A model generated the notes under the pieces. It worked only from the letters and a program-made list of their open reading frames with translations. It was not told the origin of the DNA and did no database searches. Below are positions 22,386-33,569 of a stretch of DNA of 64,000 nt, one piece after another. The stretch comes from Carettochelys insculpta (taxonomy: Eukaryota > Chordata > Testudines > Carettochelyidae), in NCBI RefSeq assembly GCF_033958435.1, contig NC_134137.1:238064501-238128500 (forward strand), written 5' to 3'. Made by a program: the position numbers and the translations under genes. Every line of letters begins with the position of its first letter. Positions within the stretch are counted from its first letter, which is position 1.

Positions 22386-22567
22386 ATCTCATAGAACTGG
22401 AAGGGACCCTGGGAGGTCATTGAGTCCAGTCTCCTGCCCTCTTGGCAGGACCAAGCAACATTCCTTTTTTTCCCCCCATTTGCCCCAGACTCCTAAATGC
22501 CCCCTGAAGTATTGAACTCACAATCCTGTGTTTAGCAGGCCAATGCTCAGACCACTGAGCTATAAAT
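22386..22567 (-). repeat. tRNA-derived SINE with CR1-like tail (copy 1)
   Basis: Read on the minus strand from 22567: ATAGCTCAGTGGTCTGAGC is a pol III A box, and GTGAGTTCAATAC is a B box. The body ends in a segment whose plus-strand form (GAACTGGAAGGGACCCTGGG, GTCATTGAGTCCAGTC) resembles a CR1 3' end. A CR1-tailed tRNA SINE fits the turtle Cry group, which suggests mobilisation by CR1. It is a SINE, not a tRNA gene: the stem pairing is poor and a long unrelated body follows. Confidence 0.75.
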
Positions 22568-23267
22568 AATGGGAATAACACACACTCTGCTTCAGGCTGG
22601 ATTAGTGATGAGAATCAGACACAAGGGCTTCTTGCTCAAGATTATTTCAGGCCCAGACATAGCAAAATATTATAAGAATGATGGATTGTAGCATCAAAAT
22701 GATGCTAGTCACTTTTTTCCAGCCAACTTTGTCTTGTTACCATAGACAGAACCATTTTCCATCTGAAACTGCAGTTTCATCAAAATCATAACATTTTGCA
22801 AAGGGTGTTCATTCAGCCAAAATTTAGTTAGGATTGGGGACAAACAAGGGAAAAGTGTTCCAGTGTTGAAACATCCCATTTTGACATTTTAGGAAGGAAC
22901 AAAAAGCTTCAGCTTTTTTGTTTTGAAATTGCTTTTAATTTTGGCTGGTTAAAGATTTTGTATTGTACAATAAATTGAGTCCAGATTAAAATGAAACATT
23001 TAGATCAGTCCAACCTGATTTTTTTTGTGGGGGGAGGATTTTCTTGGAATAGTTCTTTGGAGAATTTCAAAAGTTTCATTTTTTTTGTTCTGATTTAAAG
23101 TGAAGCCCAATTTCAAAATCCTTAATGAAATGTAATTGTTCTCCTTTAGCCAACTCTGTGTAAAGACAAAGGACTTGTCCCAAGAAAGACCCTCTAGTGC
23201 CAAACAGACCACAAGCAGGTGCAGGATACAGAATAACAAGCAATAATGTATCACTGGAAAGGTCATG

Positions 23268-23420
23268 GAGTCTGGGCCCCTGTCTTGTTGGCAGGACCAA
23301 GCATCATCCCTAAACAGGATTTTTTTAATCTATTTGTGTTAGAATCCTAAGTGGCCTCCTTAAGGATTGAGCACACAACCCCAGCTTCAGCCATACCAAT
23401 AGGCAAACCATTAAGAGATC
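23268..23420 (-). repeat. tRNA-derived SINE (copy 2, diverged)
   Basis: Same family as 22386-22567: GGCAGGACCAAGCATCATCC, then GTGGCCTCCTTAAGGATTGA and a degraded tRNA head (CATTAAGAGATCCC). More mutated than copy 1. Confidence 0.6.
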
Positions 23421-23920
23421 CCTTGCCCCCACAAGCAAGACTTGAACCTGTAGGGGGCTGAATGCTCTACCTCTGCTCCAGAGGAGCATTTGAACAACAT
23501 TCTTAATGTCATTTTGACTGACTTCAGTAGGCTTACTCAGCTATTTACAGTTAGGCATATGCTTAAAACTTTGGTGGATTGGAGCTCAAGTTCTCACTAC
23601 TTTCTAGGATCAGCCCAAGAACAAGATTAAACATTTAAACTTTTAATTCCAGATTTTCCCCTCCACTCTACCAGTTCCATGGCTCAGATTCCCACCTGAT
23701 TCTCCTTGCCATCACTCCCTCATGTTCCAGGATGCTGGATCTAGCATAAACACCTAAGATTTCATACATTATTCAATTTTTTTGCTGTTTTTTGTATTCA
23801 CTCTCTCGATTTATCACAATCTGAGAATTTCACAAGTTCACAGCTCCTTCTCACAGACTCTTCCATATCAGTAATAAAAGTTGTTTAGTAATATTTAATT
23901 GGTTCTAACATGAATTGGTT
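23421..23920. other. No gene seen
   Basis: Unclassified AT-rich sequence between the SINE and the CR1 relic. Confidence 0.45.
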
Positions 23921-23924
23921 TAGT

Positions 23925-24287
23925 ATCACAGCAGACACCTCCTCCCAACTTGATGGATTGCCATCTATTGTTACCCTTTGTTTCTGGTTTTCAGATTCAA
24001 GCCAATTTGGATTACTTTTCCCCCATACGATTTCATGGGACAGTGTCAAATACTTTTGTAAAATCCAAACACATTGTATCTACTATGTTCCCTTCACCCA
24101 CTACTTTTGTAATTCTGTCCAAAAAGCAATCAAGTTTCTCTGGCAAAAATATATTCTTGTAACCCCCTTGCTGCCTATTGCTCATGATTCTATCACCCTG
24201 GGGATGCTGAATGATAGTTTGGGTTTTTCCCTCTTTAACATTTGTTCCCTTATTTTAGGATAGATGTTAGACTTGGAGGATAATAAC
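23925..24287 (-). pseudogene. CR1-type LINE reverse-transcriptase fragment
   Basis: On the minus strand this gives a decayed match to the CR1 reverse-transcriptase core: a TMCLDFTKVFDTVP block (the usual form is LDFSKAFDTVPH) around 24040-24080, followed by a QRVTIDG segment around 23955. No long frame survives. The plus-strand frames at 23910-24263 are antisense. Confidence 0.6.
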
Positions 24288-25020
24288 TGTTGGAGTCACT
24301 CGTCACTGCCTCAGGGCATAGATCCATTGGGAACAGAATGCCCTCTGGAAGCACCTATAACTGGACATTTATGTGTAGTGTGGTATAGCTGCCCCATAAC
24401 TCCACCTGCTGGTCAACTGGTGCATTGCCAGCACTCCTTGCCTCAGTTTCCCTCCTTGAGCTGAGTATACACTGCTGTCCAAAAGCTGGTCTGTGCTAGA
24501 GATGCAGTTTAGCCCTCCAGTCAAGTGAAGAACAAACTTAACTACGACCAAGGTACCAAAATATTCTTCTCCACTTCAGTGTTTATCTTCAGCCCGTCCT
24601 TTGGACCTTGTTCCCAGCTCCTTTCTGGGATTCTTTTGAGAGTTTCTCCCTGTTTCACTATAGAACACTTGGTCCCCAGGCTCACCTCCCTGGAGTACTG
24701 TTCTCTGTCCCCATTGGCCTCTGTCCCTTGTGTCCTTATTTCTTTTGGTACAGAGCTCTAGACCCAAAGGTTGCTTCCCCTGGAGCAGCCAGGCTCCTGC
24801 AGAGCCTACCTTGAGACATGCCATGGAAGTCTTCCCACTGCCTGTAGCTCCATCTCCAGAGTGATCTCACCCTCTGTCTTTTAAAAAGGCCCAGGTGTCC
24901 ATTAATCCATCACCTGACCCTCCTTAGCCCTATTGTCTCAGGCTGGGAAGTGGATAATTTACTAAGGCTCAAGTGTGGCTGGCCTCGTTTCCCCCTCAAG
25001 GTGCTAGTCACCCTCTGACA
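24288..25020 (-). repeat. Possible LTR remnant
   Basis: The plus-strand limits read TGTTGGAGTCACTCG... and ...AGTCACCCTCTGACA, so the unit could be an LTR read from 25020 on the minus strand. There is no primer-binding site or coding sequence, and I found no matching duplication. Part of 46070-46170 resembles its middle (CTGTTCCCAGACTCTTTCTG). Low confidence. Confidence 0.3.
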
Positions 25021-25129
25021 CCATGCCAGATGAAATGATCCATGACCAAGTGACTAGTGTTTTGAAGTTTCAGTGTTTGGATGTCTAACTTGAGTCATCT
25101 TAAAGAGCTCTGATTTTCCCACAGCACTG

Positions 25130-25245
25130 CCAGAATGGAGAGTGGCCACCATTATGTAAATAAGGTGCCTCATTTACATTTTCAAGCCAATGTTTTTGCA
25201 TTTTTGTTTTGAAAGGGAGAGGCCAGTGTAGACGTAGTGCCTCTG
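25130..25245. mobile_element. MITE right-end fragment
   Basis: GGTGCCTCATTTACATTTTC followed by GAAAGGGAGAGGCCAGTGTA and GACGTAGTGCC looks like the right end of a GTCTACAC-type MITE related to 16231-16641. The left end is missing. Confidence 0.45.
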
Positions 25246-25875
25246 ACCCAAGTTATTCATGTGGACAGATTAACTGTAGATCATTTAATTTTTTAGGTTT
25301 AAAACAATGTACTGAAAAACTAATAATTTAGCTAGGACCACAAGATGACATTTTGGAGACAGAATTCTATCAAAATACTCATGAACCTTCCTCTAAAAGG
25401 GGAGTCTTAAGACAACAGCCAGTGGAAAGGAAGGGAAGAAGGTCTTTTGAATCAGCACCAAATATAGTAACAAATTTGGATCAAAAGAACCCATGGAAAT
25501 TGCAAAATGTAGAAATATGCAAATAGTGAAGAAAAGGAGAGATTCTACCGTAAGAGAGGTTGAACTTAAACAAATATGGGCAATTGTAAGTGGGTTTATT
25601 GGCCAAGATTTTCAAAACTGGCTAGTGATTTTGGATGCCTCCCACCTCAAAGGATAGCTCGTGTGAGAAGGAAATAGAAAACAATATCAGTTTATACCTG
25701 GGATTTTAAATTGTGAGAATCTTCTCCATAGAGGCTGGTGCTCTAGATGTCACTGTTCCTTTCAAGACCTGTATTGAGTTATTTGTACATATGAATTTTG
25801 GTTTGGAAACTGCTAATACTAAATGGCTATTGTATTGAACCTATCAATCCAAGTGCCTCCTTTACTGACTAAAGC
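25246..25875. other. No gene seen
   Basis: AT-rich. 25595-25660 (GGCCAAGATTTTCAAAACTG and on) is a partial copy of the palindromic repeat at 62052-62235. Confidence 0.4.
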
Positions 25876-26109
25876 TATGGCTATACTACATCCTTATTCC
25901 AAAATAAGATATTTCTAAGCGGCTTTTTTGAAATATCTTATTTCAGAATAATGCACTCACACACAAAATACATTTTGAAATAGCACACAGCTATTTCCAA
26001 ATGGCATTTCGGGTCCATAGTGTCATTGGAGCTCATTATGGCTTATTTCGAAAAAACACTATTAAGCATCTCAATAGTGCCTATTTTTAAATAAGTGCTA
26101 TTCCTCTCA
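25876..26109. mobile_element. MITE fragment, TTATTTCAAAATAAG family
   Basis: Starts GGCTATACTACATCC and contains several inverted copies of AAATATCTTATTTC/ATTCCAAAATAAGATATTTC. This is the pattern of a GTCTACAC-type MITE with palindromic interior. The right terminus was not found; the next element seems to abut or interrupt it. Confidence 0.45.
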
Positions 26110-27260
26110 CTTTGTCTGTGACCACACTAGCCCCTCCTTTGGGAGGGGCTATGGTAATGAGGCACTTTGGCAGATGCGAATGAGGGGCTGCCATGAATAT
26201 GCAGTGCCTCATTAGCATAATGGCAGCTGCGTGCACTTTGAAAGTGCTGGTTTTGAAAGGCATACCGTCCATCTAGCCGAGGGCCTTTCAAAACGACCCC
26301 CCTGATTTCAAAAGCCCCTCATCCCCAAAACCAAATGGGAAGACCTGGTCAGGCTGCTGGCTACCATCATTGCAGCTGCCCTCCAGCTCCTCCAGTAGCA
26401 GAGACCTCCCACAGGAGATGAAGAGCCCCCCCCAGGGCCCTGGCTGTGCTCGCAAAGGTGAACAGGTGTGTCTGGAGCTACCCTACTATATCCAACTGAC
26501 CGGACTGGCTAATGATGGGTGAGTGGGATGACATGCAGTGGCTCCAGAACTTCTGCACAAGGAAGAAGACCTTTCTGGAGCTCTGCAGCTGTCTCGTCCC
26601 CACTCTCTGATGCCAGGACACCTGTATGTGGCCTGCCCTCTCCCTCAAGAAGCATGTAGCCATTGCCATCTGGAACCTGGCCAAACCAGACAGCTACCAC
26701 TCTGTGGGACAGCAATTCAGGGTGGGCAAGTCCACCGTCAGGGCTGTCGTCATGGAGATAAGGCATGCTTGGCTCACAGACTCAGCATGGGGTGTGGAGA
26801 GGGGGCTCCTGGGCAAGGGGAACCCTCGGGCGCTGTGGTCAGAGGTACAAGGAGTTGGGACAAGGGAGAGTGGGGAGGTCTAGCCCCAGGGGACTGTACT
26901 GCCTACCCCCCAGGCCCTCTGCTGGAGTGGCAGCCTCATGGGGGCAGTTCCTGGGAGTCTCAGGACGAGGGGAGAAGAGGGCCGGGGCAGGGCAGAGGAG
27001 CCCACCGGGGCCAGGGGCACCCCTTCACACACTCACAAGTGTGTCTGGTTTCCATCCCATGCAGGTCATGAGGGCAATCAATGACGTCCTGCTCCAGGGG
27101 GTCATCCATGTTGGGGACCTGAATGCGGCTATCACTGGGTTCACCGCCCTCAGCTTACCCCACTGCTTTGGTGGCACACACATCACCATCTGTGCCCCGG
27201 ATCACAGTGCAGCCCACCACATCAACCAAAAGGGCTGCCCACAAGGGCTACAAGGGTAGT
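26110..27260 (+). mobile_element. PIF/Harbinger element, decayed, right end missing (copy C)
   Basis: The left 180 bases (ACACTAGCCCCTCC, then AATGAGGCACTTTGG, TGAATATGCAGTGCCTCATT, TAATGGCAGCTGCG) match the MITE at 16231-16641. Beyond them come two transposase exons (about 26335-26757 and 27065-27260). The copy stops within exon 2 and no right terminal repeat is present. It is the coding relative of that MITE family. Confidence 0.75.
26335..27260 (+). pseudogene. Harbinger transposase pseudogene (copy C)
   Basis: Exon 1 shows GEWDDMQWLQNFCTRKKTFLELC, then KKHVAIAIWNLAKPDSYHSV and FRVGKSTVRAVVMEI, with a stop (TGA) after LVPTL and frame changes. The splice donor is destroyed (GAG|ATAAGG instead of GTAAGG). 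An acceptor (CCCATGCAG) precedes exon 2 at 27065: VMRAINDVLLQGVI, FTALSLPHC, then GGTHITICAPDHSAA. The residue before GTHI that should be the first catalytic Asp is deleted. The exon ends at about 27260, before the second Asp and the Glu. Confidence 0.8.
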
Positions 27261-27261
27261 A

Positions 27262-27744
27262 GGAGAGGATGGGGGCATCTCCCATAAGGCATTTTGTGAT
27301 TGATTGGCTCTGAATGAAACATGTAAGGTCAATTCTACAAATGAAACCAAAACATTTCCATTCAGGAATGTGGAAATGTTTTGTATTGATAGTAAATATC
27401 AAAATGAACTGTGTTGCCATATTTAAATTTTAATTTATCAAAATATTTTATGAAAAAAATGATATTTCTACATTTTGTTATGATCCAAGGTGAAAACAAG
27501 TACTGAAATATTGAAATTTACATTGAGGCAGAAATTCCTGTTTTACCTCAGCACTAGATCTAATGAAACCTCTTTTCCACAGCATAGATATAATAATAGT
27601 TTTGTCTGGCTGCTGTCTTTGAACACCAAGCCTCAATTTTGGTTTTATCTCCGCAATTGGAGAGAAGTAAACTAATGTTCAGGGGAAAATATTTTGTTTC
27701 CTTACTTTATATAATATAAGTACGGGTTCTTTTAGTCACCATAC
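27262..27744. other. No gene seen
   Basis: AT-rich unclassified DNA. Confidence 0.5.
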
Positions 27745-27746
27745 TA

Positions 27747-28070
27747 CAGGTTGAACCTCTCTAAAATGGCACTCTCTCATCTGGCAAAATCCATAATCTG
27801 GCATGATTTTAGTTAGTTGGATGACCACATATGGGTGTGGCCGAGTTTCCTATGGTCCCATAAAATTTGCTTACATCCACTAGTCCTGACTCTCAATGTT
27901 ATGTGCTGTTATTTAGCTATATTTTACCCCTAAATGTTTTATAAGAGCCCAGTGAACAGCAGAAGTGTTGGAAATGCTGCTAGACAATATTGACCTCCTG
28001 AGGTCAGGCAAATTCTCTTATCTAGAACCAGTCAGGCCCAGAGGGTGTGGGATTAGAGAGGTTCAACCTG
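27747..28070. mobile_element. Tigger/pogo-like MITE
   Basis: 324 bp. The left end is CAGGTTGAACCTCTCTAA and the right end is its near-perfect inverse (TTAGAGAGGTTCAACCTG). A TA dinucleotide lies at 27745-27746 and 28071-28072, as for Tc1/mariner-type insertion. No transposase is present. Confidence 0.85.
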
Positions 28071-28072
28071 TA

Positions 28073-28990
28073 GTCTTATTTGGAGAGAGCAAATTCGTTC
28101 CTCTCTTTGTATATATACAGCTTGGGAAAGTAATTTGTTATTGTGAGAGTTCACAAACTTTCTCAGAAAAAATACATTTATAGAGTTTATCCTAAATGTA
28201 CGGTATGTATTTGCTGTTTATTTGTAATGGAAATATCTAATCTATAGGATAAGATTGGATAGAGAGTTAATGGCTTGCATTTGCATTTCTCAAACAACCT
28301 AAGACCGATTGCTTAATATGTTTCAAATATTTATTTTATAGAGTTCTGGAGACACTTTATTTACAGTATAACTGTTTCTTTAATTTACTATCCAGAGTTT
28401 ATGCTCAGACACAAGTGATTTGAAAGAGACAATTGTATTTCTATCTTCACAATAACACTAAAGTGAAAACAGACTTTTCCACAAAATGACAAAAACATAA
28501 GTGTGTTTCCAGGAGCAAAGAATTTAATGATATTAAATAACAATAACAGCCCAGATGCTCTGCTATGACTGGGGCATAAAAGAGTTGGCTTTGCGCTGGG
28601 CTGAGCAGAGTTTCGTGTAAAGCTGCCTTGCCACACCCTCTTCCTGCCCTTTGTTGCTTACTCCAAAGCTTGGCAGGGAAGGCAATGCAACATAGATGAT
28701 GGCTATATTTGCTGTGTGACTAGAGGGAAGGCCTTCACAAGAGGTGCCACAAACAGTTGCCTCTCCCAATAAGGTGCATTAATGGAGTACAGCTGGTAGA
28801 GATGAAGTTCTCAAAAGATTTCATTCTGCTGTTGAATTTAAAACCCTGCAAGCCAACCCACAATGGATCATTTTTATATACTTCTTCTGCAGTACCATTG
28901 CTGTTCACTTTTCATGTAAATGATTGGCTAGATCCTGTTGCCATTGAAATTAATGGCAAAATTCCTATTGACTTAAATAGATGCCAGAGA
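28073..28990. other. No gene seen
   Basis: Unclassified. 28937-28985 (TAGATCCTGTTGCCATTGAA... CCTATTGACTTAAAT) is one of the recurrent CCCATTGA-type short repeats. Confidence 0.4.
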
Positions 28991-28992
28991 AA

Positions 28993-29379
28993 GGGCTTGT
29001 CTACATATATCCCCAACTTACAAGGGGGCATGTTAATCAGGGCGATGGGAGATTACTAATGAAGTGCGGCGGTGAATACACAGCACTTCATTAGGCTAAT
29101 TCTCCCTCTATGGCAGCTTCGAAGTGTCAAACTTCGAAGTGCTGGCATGTGTGTAGCCATGTACCCTTTACTCCCCAAGGTACTTCAAAGTAGCATGGGC
29201 ACTTCGAAGTGCCCATGGCTACACGCATGCTGGCACTTCAAAGTTTGATACTTCGAAGTTGCCACGAGGGGAAATTAGCCTAATGAAGTGCTGCATATTC
29301 ACCGCAGAACTTCATTAGTAATCTCCTGTCGCCGATTAACATGCCTGCTTCGAAGCTGGGGGCAAGTGTAGACAAGCCC
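28993..29379. mobile_element. Harbinger-type MITE, AATGAAGTGCTGC family
   Basis: Ends GGGCTTGTCTACA and its exact inverse TGTAGACAAGCCC. The interior is a long imperfect palindrome: GGGAGATTACTAATGAAGTG / CACTTCATTAGTAATCTCC, CTTCGAAGTG pairs and GGGCACTTCGAAGTGCCC at the centre. The flanks AAA and ACA do not match exactly. Sister copies are at 41042-41385 and 48846-50270. Confidence 0.8.
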
Positions 29380-30655
29380 ACACTCTTTGTCTCTGTATAT
29401 GCACAGAAGTGCACATACAGTTCTACAGAATACTAAACACATATAGTGAAGGGCCCAGTCTTCCAAGGTGCTGAGTCCCTCCTACACCATGCTCTGAGAA
29501 GCCATTGGGACTTGATATTCCTCAGCCCTTTGCCAGATTGGGTCTTATGGTTGTAGAAAGAACAGTGAGTGAAATCCTGGCCCCACTGAAGACAATGGCA
29601 AAGCTCCCATTGACTTCAAAAGATCCTGGAATTTGTCTAGATTATGTTCTGCTGTTGTAACTGAGAAATACCATGTGGTCACATAATTAAAATGTGTTTC
29701 ATAATATGGCTCAGTGGTGGGGCAGATTGCAGCTGAGAAACTACCTTCACTTTAACATTTTGATTGCTTGACTGTGCCACCTATTACAATGTGTAAATGC
29801 ATGTTTTTACTTGGATAAACACAGTTACAAGGAGTGATCTTCACCCTATTGGTAATTTACTGAAAATCTAGTTCATATGCAAATTAGGTATGAGTCGCAG
29901 GGTATTGCAAGCAAGTTACTCTTGTTAACTTTTCTCTGAAGTTTTTAGAAGCACAACTATAAGCCTCCCTGAAGTTTGATGAACAGAAAGTGATTGGCGG
30001 ACTATCCTGAAACCTGTGCAAGCTGTGTGAAAATCTTGAGCCATAGTTTGAACTCTGTTACACTGCTGTAAATTGGGCACAACTTTACTAAAGTAAGTGG
30101 GATTATTCCAGAGTCAGACAATATAACTGAGATCTGGTTGTAGCCTGATATGATTAGATGGGATAAAAGTCAGGGCAGGTTCTGACCCATCAGACACATA
30201 TAGGGTTTGGAGTTCAGATTCTCAGTTACACTGGGCTAAATTCAGAGTAACTACCTGATTCCATGGAAATATTCTTGCTTCACAACAGTATAACTAAATG
30301 GGAAATATACTCCATTGTGTTCATAAATTCTGTTTCACATGTGTAATATAACTGCTTTTCTTTTTAATAAGAGATAGATACTCTGCGATATTCCAGCTGC
30401 ATGGAAAAAAACATATAATCTTGTAGACTAAGGATTCTCTAAAGGAGAAAATAAAATCTCTTCTTTTGTGTTTATGTAGTGCCCAGCAAAGTAGGGCCTT
30501 GATTTTAGCTGGGGCTTCTAGGTACTACAGTTCTGCAAATAAATGAATTAATAAATTAATTATAATAAACTTAAATAATAATAATAATAATAATAATAAA
30601 GACAAGTTAGTTCTGCTATGTCCACTTGCATGTTGTAATTATTCCTGACAAAACA
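29380..30655. other. No gene seen; short dispersed motifs and an AAT repeat
   Basis: 29572-29638 holds a CTCCCATTGACTTCAAAAG motif of the recurrent type. 30465-30545 (TTTATGTAGTGCCCAGCAAA and on) resembles an old SINE/L2-type tail. (AAT)n fills 30574-30600. Confidence 0.45.
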
Positions 30656-31215
30656 TTGCCCCAAATTCTGAGTTCAGTTCTAAAGGTCTGCCTCTGACAA
30701 TCTGTGTTACTTTCAGCAAGTCCCTTAATCTCTCAGGGCCTGATTCTCATTTGCACTAAGGCTATTTTTCCCTGCTATATCAATGTTAAGAGACCTTAAA
30801 ATGAACATACATCCTGTTTACACCCACTTTGAGTGCTGGAAAGGAGCCTTAACGCAAAATGAGAATCTGATCCTCAGTGACTCCGTTTCCATCTATGAAA
30901 TGGAGACATGAAGTGTTTTTTTTTTTGTAAAAAAGGAAAAAAAAAAAAGAGGAACCAGTACACAGCCAGCTCCCCACCCCTCCTCCTCAGCCAGTCCCAT
31001 AGCTGGGGTTACCAAGATGTTGGTACTCAGTAGCGGCAAGTACCAGCACAAAAAAAACACTGGAAATATTAATCCTTCCTCACTCCTATCTTTCATGTAT
31101 TTTGTCTATGAGGACTGTAAATTCTCTGGGCTAGGTACTGTCTGTTTCTTTGTGTATGTGCAGTGCTTAGCACAATGGGACTATAGATGCGGCCTCTAAG
31201 TGCTATTTTAATACA
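30656..31215 (+). repeat. MIR/L2-like SINE split by later insertions
   Basis: The left part ends CAGCAAGTCCCTTAATCTCTCA (to 30735) and resumes at 30874 with TCAGTGACTCCGTTTCC and ATCTATGAAATGG, the normal MIR order once the MITE at 30736-30873 is removed. Another insertion, with T/A-rich ends (TGTTTTTTTTTTTTGT ... ACAAAAAAAACACTG, about 30911-31067), follows. The final part (CTGTAAATTCTCTGGGCTAG through TACAAAGAA) is a typical tail. Confidence 0.55.
30736..30873. mobile_element. Short palindromic MITE with TCA duplication
   Basis: 138 bp. Its left end is GGGCCTGATTCTCATTTGC; the right end inverse is GGATCAGATTCTCATTTTG. TCA flanks it at 30733-30735 and 30874-30876, inside a MIR-like SINE. 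The 3-bp duplication suggests Harbinger-type mobilisation. Confidence 0.7.
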
Positions 31216-31770
31216 AAGAATCCTGTACTTGTGGATGTACAAAGCCTAGGCAAAAGCATAAAAAAGCCCCCCAGATCTAAAGGTCTTCTTAGAACTTGTG
31301 TGCCAAAGGACTGTGCTCTTATGTGGTCAAAGGCTTTCTCTGCAGTTGAGGTGAGGTGGCTCTGCCAGGTTTCCTGAGGTGGAGTAATGTAGGATTTTTT
31401 AAAAGGCCTCTGTATGTTGACCATGAATTACAGCCTTTAATAATCCCAGTCTGGTCTGGGCAAACCAGATTCCATATAATGGCTCCAATCTTTCCTGTGC
31501 CACTGTTGGAAAAAAAATGGCATCAGCATTCATGAAGGAAATGGGGTGGTAGGACTCACAATCCAGCTCATCTTTGGGAATGAAAGTGACAAAGCCCCCG
31601 CTTCATGCAACTACCAGGGCACTGTGGATTGAAAATAGTTAAACAATCCAGGCAGTAGGGGAGACGGCATTGTGGAGGACTTCTTGCAGAACTCAGAATG
31701 CTCTCCATCTGGGCTTTTGCCAGGCTGCATACTTGCAAGGGCTTTTTCTACAGCTTCTAACTTAGTTTGA
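31205..31770 (-). pseudogene. L1-like LINE reverse-transcriptase relic
   Basis: On the minus strand, in several frames: KSPDGEHSEFCKK near 31715, SPLLPGLFNYFQ, ESYHPISFMNADA near 31535, and STAEKAFDHI near 31345. These follow the order of the L1/Tx1 core (KSPGxDG, SYRPISLLN, DAEKAFD). Many shifts and stops show it is old. The exact clade is not settled. Confidence 0.6.
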
Positions 31771-32446
31771 GCACAACGACAGTACATAATTTATTGGCAT
31801 GAGTAAAACAACCCCTTCATCTGTAGAAAATCCTGAAATGTTTTGGCTGATTACTGTTTGCTCTGAGTTTTTAGCTGACCCTATATGAAAGGAAAATGGC
31901 CATTTCTATATCTCAGGGCATCTGAAAATTTGGGTTAGTGCATGCAATTAAAAACCTAAAATGGAGAAAGGACAAGACAGGCACCCAATTGTCTAGTCTG
32001 TATTTGTTTTTATGTATGCAATCTCCATTTTCCTTTAAATACTTAGAACATGGATTTAATTTTTCATCGCATTCTGATCTGTGGAAGACAGCAAAATGCT
32101 ACAGTACTAGGACTTTTAAAACTTGTCTGTTCTTTAGCACCCAGGAAAATACTCACTGAGTCAGGTTCAACTGTAACATAACTCCATGGAAGCTGAAAGG
32201 ATGAATGCGACCACTATATTTGAAAAATGTACACTAATTGTCTCAGTAAAGAGGTTTACACTTCTGAAGATAATCCATGAATTTCCATGGCTCTGTACTT
32301 GCAGTAGGTGCCATTAAAAAAATTCAACATTTGCTACCCTGCATGACTGCAGTACTTTTCCAGTTCCTATTCTAGATACAGGGAGATAACTGTATTGACT
32401 ACGGGAACCTGGGTGATGGATGTTGAATATTTTAAAGGCCCTAGCT
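31771..32446. other. No gene seen
   Basis: Unclassified AT-rich DNA; 31800-31900 may be a continuation of the L1-like relic, but I cannot support it. Confidence 0.4.
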
Positions 32447-33279
32447 CAAGGGTAGGTAACCTGCAGCTCTGGAGCTGCATGCAGCTCTTTAAGGAGTCAT
32501 TTGCAGCTCTGGATGCTGCCGCCACTGACTCCTCTATGGCTCCCTACTGCACCCCCCGGACAAGAGCTCCCCTGGGCAAGAGCTGGCCACAGAGATCGCC
32601 TCAAGCAGGCTCCCTACTCCACTGGCTGGTTGCCGAACCCAAGATGCGAGAGTAGTCTGGGGGATACACAAGCCTGAGCCACATGCAGCTCTTTGAGCAA
32701 TAACACGCTTGGAAGTGCGGGAGTGCTGTGCACCGCTGTGCACATGGCTCTCACCCCAGCACTTTGAGGGAGAAGTGCCTGGTAGTGGTGGTGGTGGTGG
32801 TGGCAGCAGCAGCCCCAGTGAGTTGCTGGCACTGGATAACAGCAGGGAGCTGGAGGGGCTGTGGGTGCCTGGCTCTGGAAGAGGGGAGGGGGGACTGGAT
32901 TAAAGCGAGGGATGACTGGCGGGGTGCTTATAATTTTTTTGAAAAGGGGTACTTTATGTTAAAAGAACACATGAGAAACACTGGCGTGGAGGGTTGATGT
33001 GAACATTGCTCCTTCCTGATTAAGAGCCTATTCCCAGGCACAGCGTCTTCGGTTTCCTCATTTGGTCTCCAACCCAGGGGTGAAAATAACATAAACTTTC
33101 TAACTGGTACAAATCAATGTGTGTGCGCTGTTCTTAAAATAGGGGTTACAAAAAGTACGGTTTGACGTTACTTATTAAGGACGTCTCGTATTCACATGCA
33201 TTGCGGCTCTTGAAGTATTGATTTTGTAACTGAATTTGAAAAAAATGGCTCTTCTTGCTATTTTGGATGTGGAACCCTG
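32447..33279. mobile_element. hAT-type non-autonomous element
   Basis: 833 bp, ends CAAGGGTAGGTAACCTGC and (reverse complement) CAGGGTTCCACATCC. Both are diverged forms of the CAGGGGTCGGCAACC terminus seen at 8748. Flanking octamers CCCTAGCT and CATTAGCT agree at six of eight positions. GGAGCTGCATGCAGCTCTTT near the left and GGCTCTTCTTGCTATTTTGG near the right are typical subterminal motifs of this family. A GTGGTGGTGG run lies at about 32780-32803. No transposase frame. Confidence 0.75.
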
Positions 33280-33569
33280 CATTAGCTGTACTTTAGTACA
33301 AATAAAAGCTGTCTTCTGATACATATCCTAGAAGTTCCACTGGGCATAAAAGTCACAGAATTACATAAAGGTGGCTATTATGTGGAACTGTAGTGTTCAT
33401 CTACCCTACAGACAAAAAATCCAGTTGCTCTTCCAAAAAAGGGCCTGTGGAGCATCTACACATGTTTTATTTGAAAAGGAGCTTTCAAGAGAAGGTGCTC
33501 TTTAATTCTTTAGGCACTCATTGTCACTGTGAATGAAAAAAAAACAAAAACAAAAACCAAAAAACAAAG

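Noticed and set aside
22500..22567. Possible functional tRNA gene (minus strand)
   Set aside because: Pol III boxes are present, but it is the head of a dispersed SINE; similar heads recur with the same body.
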